Counted from the stretch's first letter, positions 45,466 to 55,239 are shown. The stretch is 64,000 nucleotides of DNA from Maridesulfovibrio bastinii DSM 16055 (GCF_000429985.1 NZ_KE387015.1:173664-237663); one strand, 5' to 3'. The notes: generated from the sequence alone by a model not told the origin. A program made the numbers and translations.

Positions 45466-46515
45466 ATGAAAGAAGCTTCCATATCTGAACATACCACAGC
45501 AAAGGCCAGGGCCCTTGTTGAAGAACGTTTTTCACGAGTAGATCTGAACAGTCCTGTTTTCAGGGTTCTTTTTGATCTGTCGGTTGAACATGTAGCTAAA
45601 GATATGGTTGATAATCCGAAGCGTTATGCCCCACGCCCGGAAGTATCCATGCCGGGAACCCATTTTGATGCGATTGATCCTGTGACCCTTTTGCAGGATG
45701 AAATTAAACTTCCTTCACTTCCGCAGATATTTATCGAACTTAAGCAGGTTATGAACGACCCTTCAAGCTCAGCCGCTGATCTTGCAGACGTAATTTCGCA
45801 GGATACAGGACTTTCGGCTTTTCTGCTGAGAATGGTCAATAGTGCCTTTTACAGTTTTCCATCCCAGATTGATACCATTTCAAGAGCGGTTGCGGTTATA
45901 GGAACACGCCAGCTTTCAACTCTGGCTCTCGGGACATCCGTCATGGACATGTTCAAGGACATGGCGGCAAAAGCAATTGATCTTGAACTTTTCTGGCAGC
46001 ACAGTTTCGCCTGTGGAACAATTGCCAGAGAGCTGGCTTCAATACTCGGAAACGCTTCGCCGGAAAGATGCTTTGTTGCCGGGATGCTGCATGACATAGG
46101 CCGCCCGGTGCTTATTAACGCCATGCCCGAAAGGGCAGTAGCTGCGGCAAATATATCAGAATTTAAAAAAGCCCAGCTCCACCGGGCTGAAAGAATTACG
46201 ATCGGCTTCGACCACGCCCACCTAGGCGGAATGCTGCTGCGCAAATGGAACCTTCCTTTCCCGCTTGTTTCAGCAGTGCTTTATCATCACAATCCCAACA
46301 AAGCTAAAAAATATCCTGAAGCCAGAATAGTTTATTTTTCCAATATCATAACCAAAGCTCTTGGAATCGGAACAAGCGGAGACTTTATTATACCTGATAT
46401 TCCGGAAGAATACTGGGAGTCGTCAGGTATCAATTCCGAGGTACTGACTATGCTGATTTCACGTCTTGATACACTTCTTGAATCAGCCTTTTCCATTCTT
46501 GAATCAGCTGCATAA
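45466..46515 (+). CDS. HDOD-domain protein
   Basis: A 349-residue cytoplasmic protein. Its HDOD domain (about 70-285) has LPSLPQIFIELKQVMND, VISQDTGLSAFLLRMVNSAFY, SRAVAVIGTRQLSTLALG, and an HD pair in VAGMLHDIGRPVL. HDOD proteins are HD-related but usually lack hydrolase activity, and act as scaffolds in signalling, chemotaxis or polar localisation. The N-terminal 65 residues are unknown. The gene stands alone; the start has only a weak site (AGGCAG) upstream. Confidence 0.88.
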   Translation: MKEASISEHTTAKARALVEERFSRVDLNSPVFRVLFDLSVEHVAKDMVDNPKRYAPRPEVSMPGTHFDAIDPVTLLQDEIKLPSLPQIFIELKQVMNDPSSSAADLADVISQDTGLSAFLLRMVNSAFYSFPSQIDTISRAVAVIGTRQLSTLALGTSVMDMFKDMAAKAIDLELFWQHSFACGTIARELASILGNASPERCFVAGMLHDIGRPVLINAMPERAVAAANISEFKKAQLHRAERITIGFDHAHLGGMLLRKWNLPFPLVSAVLYHHNPNKAKKYPEARIVYFSNIITKALGIGTSGDFIIPDIPEEYWESSGINSEVLTMLISRLDTLLESAFSILESAA

Positions 46516-46531
46516 AATTTACTATACAAAT

Positions 46532-46558
46532 CAATGCAGTATCACAGTTACTGCATTG
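46532..46558. repeat. Perfect inverted repeat before the NifU-like gene
   Basis: CAATGCAGTA, seven bases, TACTGCATTG. It lies 16 bases after the HDOD stop and could be a weak terminator or a regulator site for the NifU-like gene. Confidence 0.35.
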
Positions 46559-46646
46559 TTATGCCAATGCAGAACCGGTGCATTCAATTGACAAGCCGGG
46601 TCAAAGGCAGTAGGTCAGCCTGCATAACATGATGGGAGGAATTACC

Positions 46647-46874
46647 ATGCGCGAAAAAGTCGAAGCCGCACTGGAAAAAGTCAGACCCCTTTTACAGGCT
46701 GACGGCGGCAACGTAGAACTCGTTGAGGTAACAGATAAAGGCATTGCAATCGTCCGCCTGGAGGGAGCCTGCAAAGGTTGCCCTATGTCCCAGATAACCC
46801 TGCGCAATGCGATAGAACGCACACTGCTCAAGGAAATCCCGGAACTCAAGGGCGTTGAACCTGCTGAATCATAA
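46647..46874 (+). CDS. NifU-like iron-sulfur scaffold protein
   Basis: A 75-residue single-domain NifU C-terminal-type protein. It binds a labile iron-sulfur cluster between two subunits through the CxxC pair C42 and C45 in EGACKGCPMSQITLRN, and hands it to target proteins. LLQADGGNVELVEV is the other family landmark. I place the start at ATG 46647 (MREKVEAAL), eight bases after GGGAGGA; an ATG 18 bases upstream lacks a site. It is probably monocistronic, and the gap to gltX is 160 bases. Confidence 0.93.
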   Translation: MREKVEAALEKVRPLLQADGGNVELVEVTDKGIAIVRLEGACKGCPMSQITLRNAIERTLLKEIPELKGVEPAES

Positions 46875-47034
46875 AATTTAAGCCGGGAAACAATAAGATT
46901 TGCCGGCTTAAATAATCAGCAGCTTCGAACCCGCTGAAGGTTCCCTGCAGACACTAAGATAAGTCCATAAAAATACAAAGCCCGCGGTGGCTTATAGTTT
47001 CAGTAATCAGAAACACAACTCAGGAGATTCTCCA

Positions 47035-48432
47035 ATGAGCGAGACCATAACCCGTTTCGCCCCGAGTCCGACAGGACATCTGCATATCGGTGGCGCAAGA
47101 ACGGCTCTTTTTTCATGGCTGATGGCCAGACACGACAACGGAAAATTTGTTCTGCGTATCGAAGATACAGACCGCAAACGCTCCACACAGGAATTCACAG
47201 ACGCTATCCTTGCTTCCATGAAATGGCTTGGAATGGACTGGGATGGCGACCCTATTTATCAGAGTGATCGCTTTGACTTATACAACAAAGAGATTGATCG
47301 CCTGATAGAAGAAGGAAAAGCCTACTGGTGCGACTGCACGGCAGAACAGGTTGACGCCATGCGTGAAAAAGCCATGAAGGAAAAACGCAAACCCAAATAT
47401 GACGGTTCCTGCCGTGAAAAGAATCTCGGACCGGGTGAAAACAGGGTCGTACGTTTTAAAGCTCCTCAGGACGGCACTACTGTTTATCACGATCTCATCA
47501 AGGGAACCATCAGCGTTCACAACTCCGAAATGGACGACATGATTCTGCGCCGTTCAGACGGAACCCCTACTTACAACATAGCAGTGGTCATAGATGACCA
47601 TACTATGGGAGTTACACAGGTTATCCGCGGAGACGACCACGTCAACAACACCCCTCGCCAGATCCTTCTTTACAAGGCCCTTGGCTGGGATGTTCCTAAA
47701 TTCGGTCATGTTCCCATGATTCTCGGTCCTGACAAAAAGAAACTTTCCAAACGTCACGGCGCTCTTTCTGTCATGGAATATGAAAAGATGGGTTATCTCC
47801 CGGAAGCAGTTGTAAACTATCTGGTACGGCTGGGCTGGTCTCACGGAGATCAGGAAATCTTTACCATCGAAGAACTGATTGAATACTTCAACACTGATTC
47901 TCTTGGAAGCTCACCCTCTGTTTTCGACCTGAAAAAACTGGATTGGGTTAACAGCGAATACATAAAAAACAAGCAGCCAGCAGAGCTTATCCCCGGCATG
48001 CGTTCTTTTATGCCGGAAGGAATGAATCCTTCGGATGAGATTCTCGAAAAAGCAATCCCTCTGCTCCAGCCGCGTGTTTCCAACTATGTTGAAATGGTTG
48101 AGATGAGTCGCTTCTTCTTCGTCACTTCTGAAGAACTGGAATACGAACAAAAAGGTGTTGATAAATTCTTTAAAGCTGAAGATCTGGAAAAATTAAAAGA
48201 TTTGGCTGACAGAATAAAAGCAGACAGCGAATTTACTCACGACAGTCTCGAAGCAGTCTGTACCGGCTATCTTGAAGAAAAAGAGCTTAAGTTCAAAGCC
48301 ATAGGACAGCCTGTGCGTCTGGCTTTATGCGGAGCTACCAAAAGCCCCGGCGGACTTTATGAGCTCATGCTGGTTCTCGGCAGGGATGAAACCCTCGCCA
48401 GACTTGAAAGAGCTGTAAAACTTTTCAGCTGA
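47035..48432 (+). CDS. gltX: Glutamyl-tRNA synthetase
   Basis: Class I enzyme that charges tRNA-Glu. HIGH motif in FAPSPTGHLHIGGARTALFSW, KMSKS-like KKLSKRHG, and YWCDCTAEQVDAMREKA, which is family-typical. I choose ATG 47035 (MSETITRF) with AGGAGA upstream; an in-frame ATG at 46987 would add 16 residues without family character. About 465 residues, normal length. A terminator follows at 48491. Whether it also makes Glu-tRNA-Gln cannot be told here. Confidence 0.96.
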   Translation: MSETITRFAPSPTGHLHIGGARTALFSWLMARHDNGKFVLRIEDTDRKRSTQEFTDAILASMKWLGMDWDGDPIYQSDRFDLYNKEIDRLIEEGKAYWCDCTAEQVDAMREKAMKEKRKPKYDGSCREKNLGPGENRVVRFKAPQDGTTVYHDLIKGTISVHNSEMDDMILRRSDGTPTYNIAVVIDDHTMGVTQVIRGDDHVNNTPRQILLYKALGWDVPKFGHVPMILGPDKKKLSKRHGALSVMEYEKMGYLPEAVVNYLVRLGWSHGDQEIFTIEELIEYFNTDSLGSSPSVFDLKKLDWVNSEYIKNKQPAELIPGMRSFMPEGMNPSDEILEKAIPLLQPRVSNYVEMVEMSRFFFVTSEELEYEQKGVDKFFKAEDLEKLKDLADRIKADSEFTHDSLEAVCTGYLEEKELKFKAIGQPVRLALCGATKSPGGLYELMLVLGRDETLARLERAVKLFS

Positions 48433-48490
48433 TTTTAATCTGATACCGGCTGTTCAGACTACGCCCGGTCTGGACGCCATTTGCCCCTTG

Positions 48491-48525
48491 ACTCCCCGTA
48501 CTTTTCGTGCGGGGAGTTCTTTTTT
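48491..48525 (+). terminator. gltX terminator
   Basis: ACTCCCCGTAC, loop TTTTC, GTGCGGGGAGT, then a T run. Confidence 0.9.
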
Positions 48526-48640
48526 ATGAAACCCGCTTCCGATTATTGATTTTTATACCTCTCCGAGTATTCTCGCTTCACCACGATTACCACACTGTAC
48601 TTATTTCAGAATAAATCTGCACAATCTTCCGGAGAACACT

Positions 48641-50311
48641 ATGACTTCTTTTGACATTTCGTCCCACAATTCACCACAATTTGAAATGAAATCGCGCCGC
48701 AGCCCGGTTTACGCGACCTCTGGCATGGTTGCCAGCAGTCAGCCTCTGGCAACAGAAGCCGGACTGGAAATGCTCCGCAAAGGAGGAACCGCGGCAGACG
48801 CAGCGGTTGCCGCAGCGGCTGCTCTAGCAGTATTGGAACCGTGCAGCACCGGACTTGGTGGTGACTCTTTCGCCCTGTATTACAGTGCAGCGGATAAAAA
48901 AATTTATGCCCTCAACGGTTCAGGAAAATCTCCTGAAAATATTTCTATAGAACTGCTTAATTCAAAAGGAATCAGTGGAGAAATACCGCCCCACAGTGGG
49001 CTGGCGGTGACTACTCCCGGTGCCTGCGCTGCATGGTGTGATCTTGCTCTGAAATTCGGCAGTCTGAATGCAGGAGAAATTTTTGAGCCGGCAATACGCT
49101 ATGCTGAAAACGGATTTCCGGTGGGTCCGGTTACTGCGTGGCTCTGGAAACAGGGAGCAGCAGATGCGCTCTCCGTACATCCCGGAGGAAACGCCCTGCT
49201 TTTAAACGGCCATGCCCCCCGCACAGGAGAAATTTTTAAAAATAAAAATCTTGCAGAAATGTTTAAAAAACTTGCTTCGGGATCTTTTAGCGAGGCAAAA
49301 GATGAATTTTATAAAGGCGAAACCTCAGAAAAAATCGTGCAGGCAGTCCTTAATGCAGGCGGGGTTCTTTCTGCAAAAGATATGGCCGGACATGAAAGCC
49401 TCTGGTGTGATCCGATAGGAACAATTTACAGAGACAGAAAAGTTTTTGAATGCCCTCCTAACGGTCAGGGACTTGCCGCTCTTCTTGCTCTGGGTATTTT
49501 GCAGAATTTCAGCCCGGAAGAACTGGGAGCACCTTTCTCGGCCCGCAGGCTGCACATCATGATTGAAGCAATGCGGCTCGGATTTGCCGATGCCAGACGG
49601 CATATTACGGACCCTGAGACATACCATATCCCGCTTAAAACAATGCTCAGTGCTGAATACAGTCGCAGCAGAGCTGAACTTATTGATTTTTATCAGGCCA
49701 ATCCGTGTTTCAAAAGCGGAGTTCCGGAAAGTTCATCTGACACAGTATATTTCTGCACGGTTGATAAATTCGGCAACGCCTGTTCAATGGTCAGCAGTGT
49801 GTATATGGAATTCGGAACCGGAATTGTCCCTGACGGGCTCGGCTTTTCACTTCAGAACCGCGGGAACAATTTTTCACTCGATCCTGAACATCCCAACGCA
49901 CTGGCTCCCGGAAAACGGACATATCATACCATAATACCGGGAATGATGCTGCGTGAAGACAACTCACTATACGGCCCGTTCGGCGTTATGGGCGGATTCA
50001 TGCAGCCGCAGGGTCACCTTCAGGTTGTTTCAGCCATGTGTGATGACGGAGCAGATCCTCAGAAGGCTCTGGACAGACTGCGTTTCTGCATCAGTTCCGG
50101 TAAAGCCGGCGGAAGTGTTTCCCTTGAGCACGGAATAGACCCCGGAGTTATAAACAGATTGAAGGACGTAGGCCATGAAATTCATGTCAGCCGTGGCTAT
50201 GGGCGGACACTTTTCGGCAGAGGACAGATTATTGTCAGAGACCCTGAGAGTGGAGTTCTGTGCGGTGGATGTGATCCAAGGTCCGATGGAAGTGTTTCCG
50301 GTATAATCTGA
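48641..50311 (+). CDS. ggt: Gamma-glutamyltransferase family protein
   Basis: An N-terminal-nucleophile enzyme of 556 residues that hydrolyses or transfers gamma-glutamyl groups (glutathione and similar). The start region has GGTAADAAVAAAAALAVLEP, typical of the family. Autocleavage would expose Thr368 in SSDTVYFCTVDKFGNACSM, matching the catalytic Thr of E. coli GGT, and FGVMGGFMQPQGHLQV is the second conserved block. No signal peptide is visible, so this is probably a cytoplasmic branch (YwrD-like). Start ATG 48641 has GGAGA upstream. It is flanked by terminators on both sides. Confidence 0.9.
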   Translation: MTSFDISSHNSPQFEMKSRRSPVYATSGMVASSQPLATEAGLEMLRKGGTAADAAVAAAAALAVLEPCSTGLGGDSFALYYSAADKKIYALNGSGKSPENISIELLNSKGISGEIPPHSGLAVTTPGACAAWCDLALKFGSLNAGEIFEPAIRYAENGFPVGPVTAWLWKQGAADALSVHPGGNALLLNGHAPRTGEIFKNKNLAEMFKKLASGSFSEAKDEFYKGETSEKIVQAVLNAGGVLSAKDMAGHESLWCDPIGTIYRDRKVFECPPNGQGLAALLALGILQNFSPEELGAPFSARRLHIMIEAMRLGFADARRHITDPETYHIPLKTMLSAEYSRSRAELIDFYQANPCFKSGVPESSSDTVYFCTVDKFGNACSMVSSVYMEFGTGIVPDGLGFSLQNRGNNFSLDPEHPNALAPGKRTYHTIIPGMMLREDNSLYGPFGVMGGFMQPQGHLQVVSAMCDDGADPQKALDRLRFCISSGKAGGSVSLEHGIDPGVINRLKDVGHEIHVSRGYGRTLFGRGQIIVRDPESGVLCGGCDPRSDGSVSGII

Positions 50312-50383
50312 TTTTAACGAGACTCCCGTTGAAAACCGCAGTGAAATACTGTTAAGATAATAAACAGATTCGGGACAATGAAT

Positions 50384-50431
50384 AAAAAAAAGCCCCGGCC
50401 TGACGACCGGGGCTTTTCACGGTTTACCGTG
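50384..50431. terminator. Bidirectional terminator between ggt and rpmB
   Basis: AAAAGCCCCGG, an eight-base loop, CCGGGGC and TTTT, with an A run on the left. It is followed by the small palindrome CACGGTTTACCGTG (50418-50431). Confidence 0.9.
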
Positions 50432-50441
50432 AACTTAAAAT

Positions 50442-50654
50442 TTACTTGTCAGCTTTATTGGCAACGGGCTTTACAACAGCTCCGGAACGAATACAGCGAG
50501 TACAAGCATTAATACGCTTGACGCTTCCGTCAGGAAACTGTGCACGGACTTTCTGCAGGTTGGGCATAAAACGTCTTTTTGTCTTGTTATGAGCATGAGA
50601 AACGTTGTTGCCGACCTGGGGTCCTTTACCGCATATATCGCAAACCTGGGACAT
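50442..50654 (-). CDS. rpmB: 50S ribosomal protein L28
   Basis: A 70-residue large-subunit protein, the zinc-ribbon form with two Cys pairs: VCDICGKGP at the start and ACTRCIRSG near the end. [15 protein letters not shown] is the family signature. It is transcribed away from the yceD-rpmF block, with 170 bases between the two starts. The Cys pairs mean that it can bind zinc; many genomes also keep a zinc-free copy elsewhere. Confidence 0.97.
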   Translation of the reverse strand: MSQVCDICGKGPQVGNNVSHAHNKTKRRFMPNLQKVRAQFPDGSVKRINACTRCIRSGAVVKPVANKADK

Positions 50655-50824
50655 GAGAAACCTCCTTGTGGTACTGGCTTATCAGCTTTGCAGGAAAATT
50701 ATTATAATACTGCTCCAGTCCTGCAAAAGAGGTATCGTTTATCCTCTCATTCTGGAAAATGCAAGTTCTTTTTGCTTGACATTGGAAAAAAAAACCATAT
50801 AGGAATCCCTTCCGCGAGGAGAAT

Positions 50825-51337
50825 ATGAAAGAAATCTGGCTTGATTTAAATGATATCCCCGAAGAGGGAAAAAACTTTATTTTCGATGACCAATCCTTTT
50901 GGGAAGAGGCATGGAAAAATTTTAAGTTCAATACTTCTGTCGGAGAACCTTTAGTGTCGGAGATCTTTGTTCTCCCTCAGGAGAATGGCTGTCTCTACAA
51001 AGGCAGTCTTTCTGGCTCTGTAATCGTACCCTGCGATCGCTGCATGGCCGATCACGAGCAACCTATAAGCAGCCAATTCGAAGATTTTGAACAACTTGCC
51101 GAGGAAGGCGAGGAATCTTTTCTCGAAGCGGCGGACGGAACGCGCAGACTCAATGCCGGAGCAATCTTCTGGGAGCAATTCGTACTGGCCTACCCGTCCA
51201 AACCCCTGTGCAGTGAAGACTGCAAAGGACTCTGCCCCGAATGCGGAGCGGACCTCAATAAAGGAAAGTGCGAATGTAAGCAGGATAAAGGCGATCCAAG
51301 GCTTGCAGTTTTACGCAATCTTAAGATAAAGAACTGA
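50825..51337 (+). CDS. yceD: YceD/DUF177 family protein
   Basis: A 170-residue protein of the DUF177 family, which occurs upstream of rpmF in most bacteria and is linked to 23S rRNA processing or ribosome assembly. Cys pairs likely bind zinc: VPCDRCMADHE and LCPECGADLNKGKCECKQ. The N-terminal half is acidic. The gene precedes rpmF by 46 bases, as in other genomes, and is co-transcribed with it. Confidence 0.9.
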   Translation: MKEIWLDLNDIPEEGKNFIFDDQSFWEEAWKNFKFNTSVGEPLVSEIFVLPQENGCLYKGSLSGSVIVPCDRCMADHEQPISSQFEDFEQLAEEGEESFLEAADGTRRLNAGAIFWEQFVLAYPSKPLCSEDCKGLCPECGADLNKGKCECKQDKGDPRLAVLRNLKIKN

Positions 51338-51383
51338 TTTCCGGACACACAGTACCGGATTAAACTAATTTCAGGAGACCGTC

Positions 51384-51563
51384 ATGGCTTTACCCAAGAA
51401 AAAAACATCCAAGTCACGTAGAAATATGCGCAGATCACACGACAAAGTAGCTGCACCCAACGTAATTTATTGCGAATGCGGCGAACCTGTTCTGCCTCAC
51501 AGAGCATGCTCAGCATGTGGAACCTACAATGGTCGTCAGGTAACAGAATCTTCCGATGCATAA
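51384..51563 (+). CDS. rpmF: 50S ribosomal protein L32
   Basis: A 59-residue large-subunit protein. [20 protein letters not shown] is the standard N-terminus, and [18 protein letters not shown] supplies a four-Cys zinc ribbon. AGGAGA lies upstream of the ATG at 51384. The stop overlaps the start of plsX by 8 bases, so the ribosomal and phospholipid genes are translationally coupled. This is the usual yceD-rpmF-plsX-fabH order. Confidence 0.96.
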   Translation: MALPKKKTSKSRRNMRRSHDKVAAPNVIYCECGEPVLPHRACSACGTYNGRQVTESSDA

Positions 51564-52590
51564 AAAATCGCCCCGTATTGCTGTAGACGCCATGGGTGGC
51601 GACTACGGACTTTCGGAAGTAGTTCCGGGAGCGGTTAACGCCGCAAAACAGGGTATTCCAGTCATCTTAACAGGTGACGAGTATATGATCCGGTCCGAGC
51701 TTGATAAGCTCGATACCGGGTCATGCGATATTGAAGTTGTTCATGCGTCACAGATTGTGACTATGGAAGACAAACCATCAGAAGCCCTGCGCAAAAAAAA
51801 AGATTCGTCTATTCAGGTTGCATGCAGACTGGTCCGGGACGGCCATGCTGACGGAGTCGTCAGTGCCGGCAATTCCGGAGCAACTGTAGCCTGCGGTATG
51901 TTTACCATCGGCAGAATCAAAGGAGTGCTCCGTCCCGGTATGGCAGGAATTCTGCCTACCGAAAAGAGTCCTATGGTTCTGATAGACGTTGGAGCCAATG
52001 TTGACTGCAAACCGGAACATCTTTTCCAGTATGGCCTTATGGCTGATGTGCTGGCAAAAGATGTACTTGGTATTGAGAATCCGAAAGTCGGACTTCTGAC
52101 CATTGGCGAAGAAGAAGGCAAAGGCAACTCCCTGGTACGAACTTCTTATGAAATGCTGAGAAAATCTTCCCTGAACTTTGTAGGCAATATAGAGGGAAGG
52201 GATATTTTCACAGGCGATGTTGATGTGGCTGTCTGCGATGGTTTTGTCGGAAACGTTGCCCTTAAACTTTCGGAAGGCTTGGCTAAAAGCCTGAGCAGCA
52301 TTCTGAAAGGCGAACTCAAGAGGGACCTCGTTTCCAAAATCGGAGCCATGCTGGCAATGAAAGCTTTCAAACGTTTTGCCCGTCTGGTTGATAAGTCTGA
52401 ATACGGTGGGGCTCCAGTTCTGGGGCTTAACGGAATTGCACTTGTCTGCCACGGAAAAGCTGACTCAAGAGCTATTGAGAGAGCCATTGAAATGGCCTCG
52501 AAATTTGTGGAAAACGACGCGGTAACACACCTCAAGGAAGGGCTTGCCGAACATAGCAACATGACTGTAATGCATTCATGTGACAGCTGA
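51556..52590 (+). CDS. plsX: Phosphate acyltransferase PlsX
   Basis: Makes acyl-phosphate from acyl-ACP, the first step of glycerolipid synthesis. Motifs: [46 protein letters not shown] and [19 protein letters not shown]. At 344 residues it is normal. It starts inside the end of rpmF and is peripheral at the membrane. A 404-base gap follows before fabH. Confidence 0.95.
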   Translation: MHKKSPRIAVDAMGGDYGLSEVVPGAVNAAKQGIPVILTGDEYMIRSELDKLDTGSCDIEVVHASQIVTMEDKPSEALRKKKDSSIQVACRLVRDGHADGVVSAGNSGATVACGMFTIGRIKGVLRPGMAGILPTEKSPMVLIDVGANVDCKPEHLFQYGLMADVLAKDVLGIENPKVGLLTIGEEEGKGNSLVRTSYEMLRKSSLNFVGNIEGRDIFTGDVDVAVCDGFVGNVALKLSEGLAKSLSSILKGELKRDLVSKIGAMLAMKAFKRFARLVDKSEYGGAPVLGLNGIALVCHGKADSRAIERAIEMASKFVENDAVTHLKEGLAEHSNMTVMHSCDS

Positions 52591-52628
52591 TCCGGTTTCC
52601 TGCCTTGCTACGCTGATACTGAACCTGT

Positions 52629-52748
52629 TTACTGATTCTCTATCAACCAGATAACCGATCCTGTTTTTTCCATGCAGTGTTCTTGCACACGTCTTCTCAG
52701 TTTTTCAGGGATCATTTCGGACTCCACTTTTTCGGTACCGGGAAACAT
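52629..52748 (-). other. Possible small antisense reading frame between plsX and fabH
   Basis: In the otherwise empty 404-base gap, the minus strand reads a 39-residue peptide from ATG 52748, with MFPGTEKVESEMIPEKLRR and ending in TGSVIWLIENQ. The frame stays open about 20 codons further upstream, with no better start. Codon use resembles real genes, but no Shine-Dalgarno is clear. It could be the remnant of a lost gene or chance. Confidence 0.22.
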
Positions 52749-52885
52749 GACCAGAGCCAGGCTTTTAAACCTGATTGTAAAGATCAGCTTTAAAACGCCT
52801 GCTATGTTGTTTTACAGATAGTATGACAATGCCGGCAGACACCATTTTATAAAAAAAATGATTGCTACAGGCCGCGCATTACTAC

Positions 52886-52930
52886 CCCGATGATACGGCT
52901 GAAGCCTTATTCAAGGTGGCAGCTATCGGG
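52886..52930 (+). promoter_or_regulatory. Hairpin-like element upstream of fabH
   Basis: CCCGAT (52886) pairs with ATCGGG (52925), and GCTG (52898) with CAGC (52920), giving a nested stem about 65 bases before fabH. It may be a transcript leader structure. Confidence 0.25.
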
Positions 52931-52994
52931 TCATATCAAAGTCTAAATATTCCGGGCCTGAGACCAGTACCTGCCCGTAAACAGGAACTCATCT

Positions 52995-53984
52995 ATGAGC
53001 ATCAACGTCCACATCAAGGGACTTGGACATCACGTCCCTGAAAAAATACTTTCCAATCAGGATCTCGAAAAAATCGTCGATACTTCAGACGAATGGATCA
53101 CCTCCCGCACCGGTATTTCCAACCGCCATATTGTCGAAGACGAAACATGCGTCGACCTTGCATACGAAGCTTCTCTCAAAGCACTCAAAAAAGCAGGTCT
53201 TGAAGCCGATGACCTCACCCACATCATAGTTGCCACCTTTACCGGTGACAGGCCCCTGCCTTCCGCAAGCTGCCTGCTCATGGAAAGACTCGGCATAAAA
53301 CAGAAAGCAGCCATGGATATTGCTGCGGCCTGTTCAGGCTTTGTTTACGGACTTGAAACAGCAAGGGCTTTCATCGCACTGCACCCTGAATCAAAAATAC
53401 TGGTTGTCGGCAGTGAAATACTCACCAGCCGGGTAAACTGGAAAGACCGCTCCACCTGTGTCCTTTTCGGTGACGGGGCAGGAGCTGCAGTCCTGACCGG
53501 TGATGACGGGGCTGAACACGATGGCAAGCTGCTTGATGTCGTAATCAGCGCAGATGGAGCTCTTAGCATGGCACTCGCCATCAAGGGCGGCGGATCAGCT
53601 CTTCCTTACCATCTTGGTGACAATGTCGGCGAAGAATACTTTATTGAAATGCGGGGACGTGAAGTTTTCAAACATGCCGTACGCAACATGGCATCCATTT
53701 CAAAAGAAGTACTTGCAAGACATGGCTACACCACTGATGATGTTGACGTTCTGGTTCCCCATCAGGCTAATCAGCGCATTATTGAAGCTGTGGGTAAAAA
53801 ACTTTCAATTCCGGTGGAAAAAGTTTTCTCGAATGTATCCAGATTTGGAAACACCTCAGCGGCGTCAATCCCTATTGCACTTTCAGAAGCAAAAGAAATA
53901 GGCGCCATTAAAGAAGGTGATCTGGTTCTGGTTACAACTTTCGGCGGAGGCCTCACCTGGGGTTCCGCTCTTTTGCAGTTTTAA
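52995..53984 (+). CDS. fabH: 3-oxoacyl-ACP synthase III FabH
   Basis: Starts fatty acid synthesis by joining acetyl-CoA and malonyl-ACP. The catalytic triad is visible: C113 in DIAAACSGFVYG, His in VPHQANQRI and Asn in RFGNTSAAS. SRTGISNRHI is the family start region. At 329 residues it is normal. ATG 52995 has AGGA upstream. A terminator-like hairpin follows at 54045. Confidence 0.96.
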   Translation: MSINVHIKGLGHHVPEKILSNQDLEKIVDTSDEWITSRTGISNRHIVEDETCVDLAYEASLKALKKAGLEADDLTHIIVATFTGDRPLPSASCLLMERLGIKQKAAMDIAAACSGFVYGLETARAFIALHPESKILVVGSEILTSRVNWKDRSTCVLFGDGAGAAVLTGDDGAEHDGKLLDVVISADGALSMALAIKGGGSALPYHLGDNVGEEYFIEMRGREVFKHAVRNMASISKEVLARHGYTTDDVDVLVPHQANQRIIEAVGKKLSIPVEKVFSNVSRFGNTSAASIPIALSEAKEIGAIKEGDLVLVTTFGGGLTWGSALLQF

Positions 53985-54044
53985 TACGGTGTAAATTTAA
54001 CAGACTGTATTAATACTCGTAAACAACATTGCATTTTACAGGCT

Positions 54045-54086
54045 AAACCGAAACTTACATTCATCATTGTAGGGTTACGGTTTTTT
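54045..54086 (+). terminator. Probable terminator after fabH
   Basis: AAACCG with CGGTTT outside, CTTACA with TGTAGG inside, then a run of T. An internal bulge weakens it. Confidence 0.6.
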
Positions 54087-54163
54087 AACATAATAAGTTT
54101 GCAGTCATCGCCGCTTTAGGCTATGAGACGCATGATCAGTTACCGAACCAGAGGATAATGATA

Positions 54164-54907
54164 ATGAGTGATCTGCCAAGCACCGCCTTTGTTACAGGCG
54201 GGTCCAGAGGAATAGGCGCAGCATGCGCAAAAGCCCTCGCCAATGACGGTTTTAACGTCATCATAACTTACGTCAGCCGCCCTGATGAAGCTGAAAAGGT
54301 CTGTCAGGAAATTGAGGCTTCAGGCGTAACGGCCCGTGCAGTTAAATTGGATTCCTCTGACCGTGAAGCAGTTGCTTCTTTTTTCAAAGATGAGATTAAA
54401 GGCAAAATCAGCCTCGATGTTCTGGTTAATAATGCCGGAATTACCCGCGACGGGCTTCTCATCCGCATGAAAGATCAGGACTGGGATAAAGTACTTGATA
54501 TAAATCTGACCGGGGCTTTCACCATTCTGCGTGAAGCAGCCAAAGTAATGGTCAGACAGAAAAATGGCAGGATAATAAACATCACTTCCGTGTCCGGACA
54601 GGCGGGAAATCCCGGACAGGCCAACTACTCTGCAGCAAAGTCCGGCTTGATCGGACTGACCAAGTCTGCCGCAAAGGAACTTGCTTCGCGTAATATCACA
54701 GTTAATGCTGTTGCTCCGGGTTTCATACACACGGATATGACAGCAAAGCTGACCGAAGATCAGGTTAAGATGATGTTGGATAATATTCCACTCGGGAAAC
54801 TAGGTTCCGTTGAAGACATCGCAAATGCCGTGTCTTTCCTGTCGTCGGAAAAATCCGGCTATATTACAGGACAGGTTATTGCCGTCAACGGCGGAATGTA
54901 CATGTAG
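54164..54907 (+). CDS. fabG: 3-oxoacyl-ACP reductase FabG
   Basis: NADPH-dependent short-chain dehydrogenase of the fatty acid cycle. The cofactor loop is [23 protein letters not shown], then the catalytic Ser in [10 protein letters not shown] and YSAAK (Tyr, Lys) are all present, and [16 protein letters not shown] closes the protein. I choose ATG 54164 because AGAGG sits nine bases upstream; ATG 54158 is too close to that site. About 247 residues. acpP follows after 29 bases. Confidence 0.96.
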   Translation: MSDLPSTAFVTGGSRGIGAACAKALANDGFNVIITYVSRPDEAEKVCQEIEASGVTARAVKLDSSDREAVASFFKDEIKGKISLDVLVNNAGITRDGLLIRMKDQDWDKVLDINLTGAFTILREAAKVMVRQKNGRIINITSVSGQAGNPGQANYSAAKSGLIGLTKSAAKELASRNITVNAVAPGFIHTDMTAKLTEDQVKMMLDNIPLGKLGSVEDIANAVSFLSSEKSGYITGQVIAVNGGMYM

Positions 54908-54936
54908 ACAAAACCAAAAATGATTTGGAGGGCAAA

Positions 54937-55167
54937 ATGTCCGTAGCTGAACAAGTAAAAGGTATTATCGTAGACCAGCTTGGTGTAAGTGAAGAAGAAG
55001 TTAAAGAAGAAGCTTCCTTCGTAGAAGATCTCGGTGCAGACTCTCTTGACCTGACAGAACTGATCATGGCCATGGAAGAAGAGTTTGATGTTGAAATCGA
55101 AGACGAAGATGCACAGAAAATTCTCAAAGTAAAAGACGCTATCAGCTTTGTTGAAAGCAAGCAGTAG
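54937..55167 (+). CDS. acpP: Acyl carrier protein
   Basis: A 76-residue acidic carrier. Ser36 in [11 protein letters not shown] is the 4-phosphopantetheine attachment site, at the classical position. ATG 54937 follows GGAGGG closely. It carries the growing chain between FabH, FabG and FabF, which surround it. A terminator stands between it and fabF, which should leave acpP more highly expressed than fabF. Confidence 0.97.
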   Translation: MSVAEQVKGIIVDQLGVSEEEVKEEASFVEDLGADSLDLTELIMAMEEEFDVEIEDEDAQKILKVKDAISFVESKQ

Positions 55168-55194
55168 CATACACGTCTTACTAGGCTTATGATA

Positions 55195-55239
55195 GAGCGT
55201 CTTACCCTTGCTGCAACCGGTGTAAGGCGCTCCTTTTTT
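55195..55239 (+). terminator. Terminator between acpP and fabF
   Basis: GAGCGTCTTAC, a 17-base loop region, GTAAGGCGCTC (one wobble) and a T run. fabF starts 51 bases later. Confidence 0.75.

Noticed and set aside
52995..55167. fabD expected between fabH and fabG
   Set aside because: It is absent here, but this is common. The 174-base spacer has only a terminator and no remnant of fabD.
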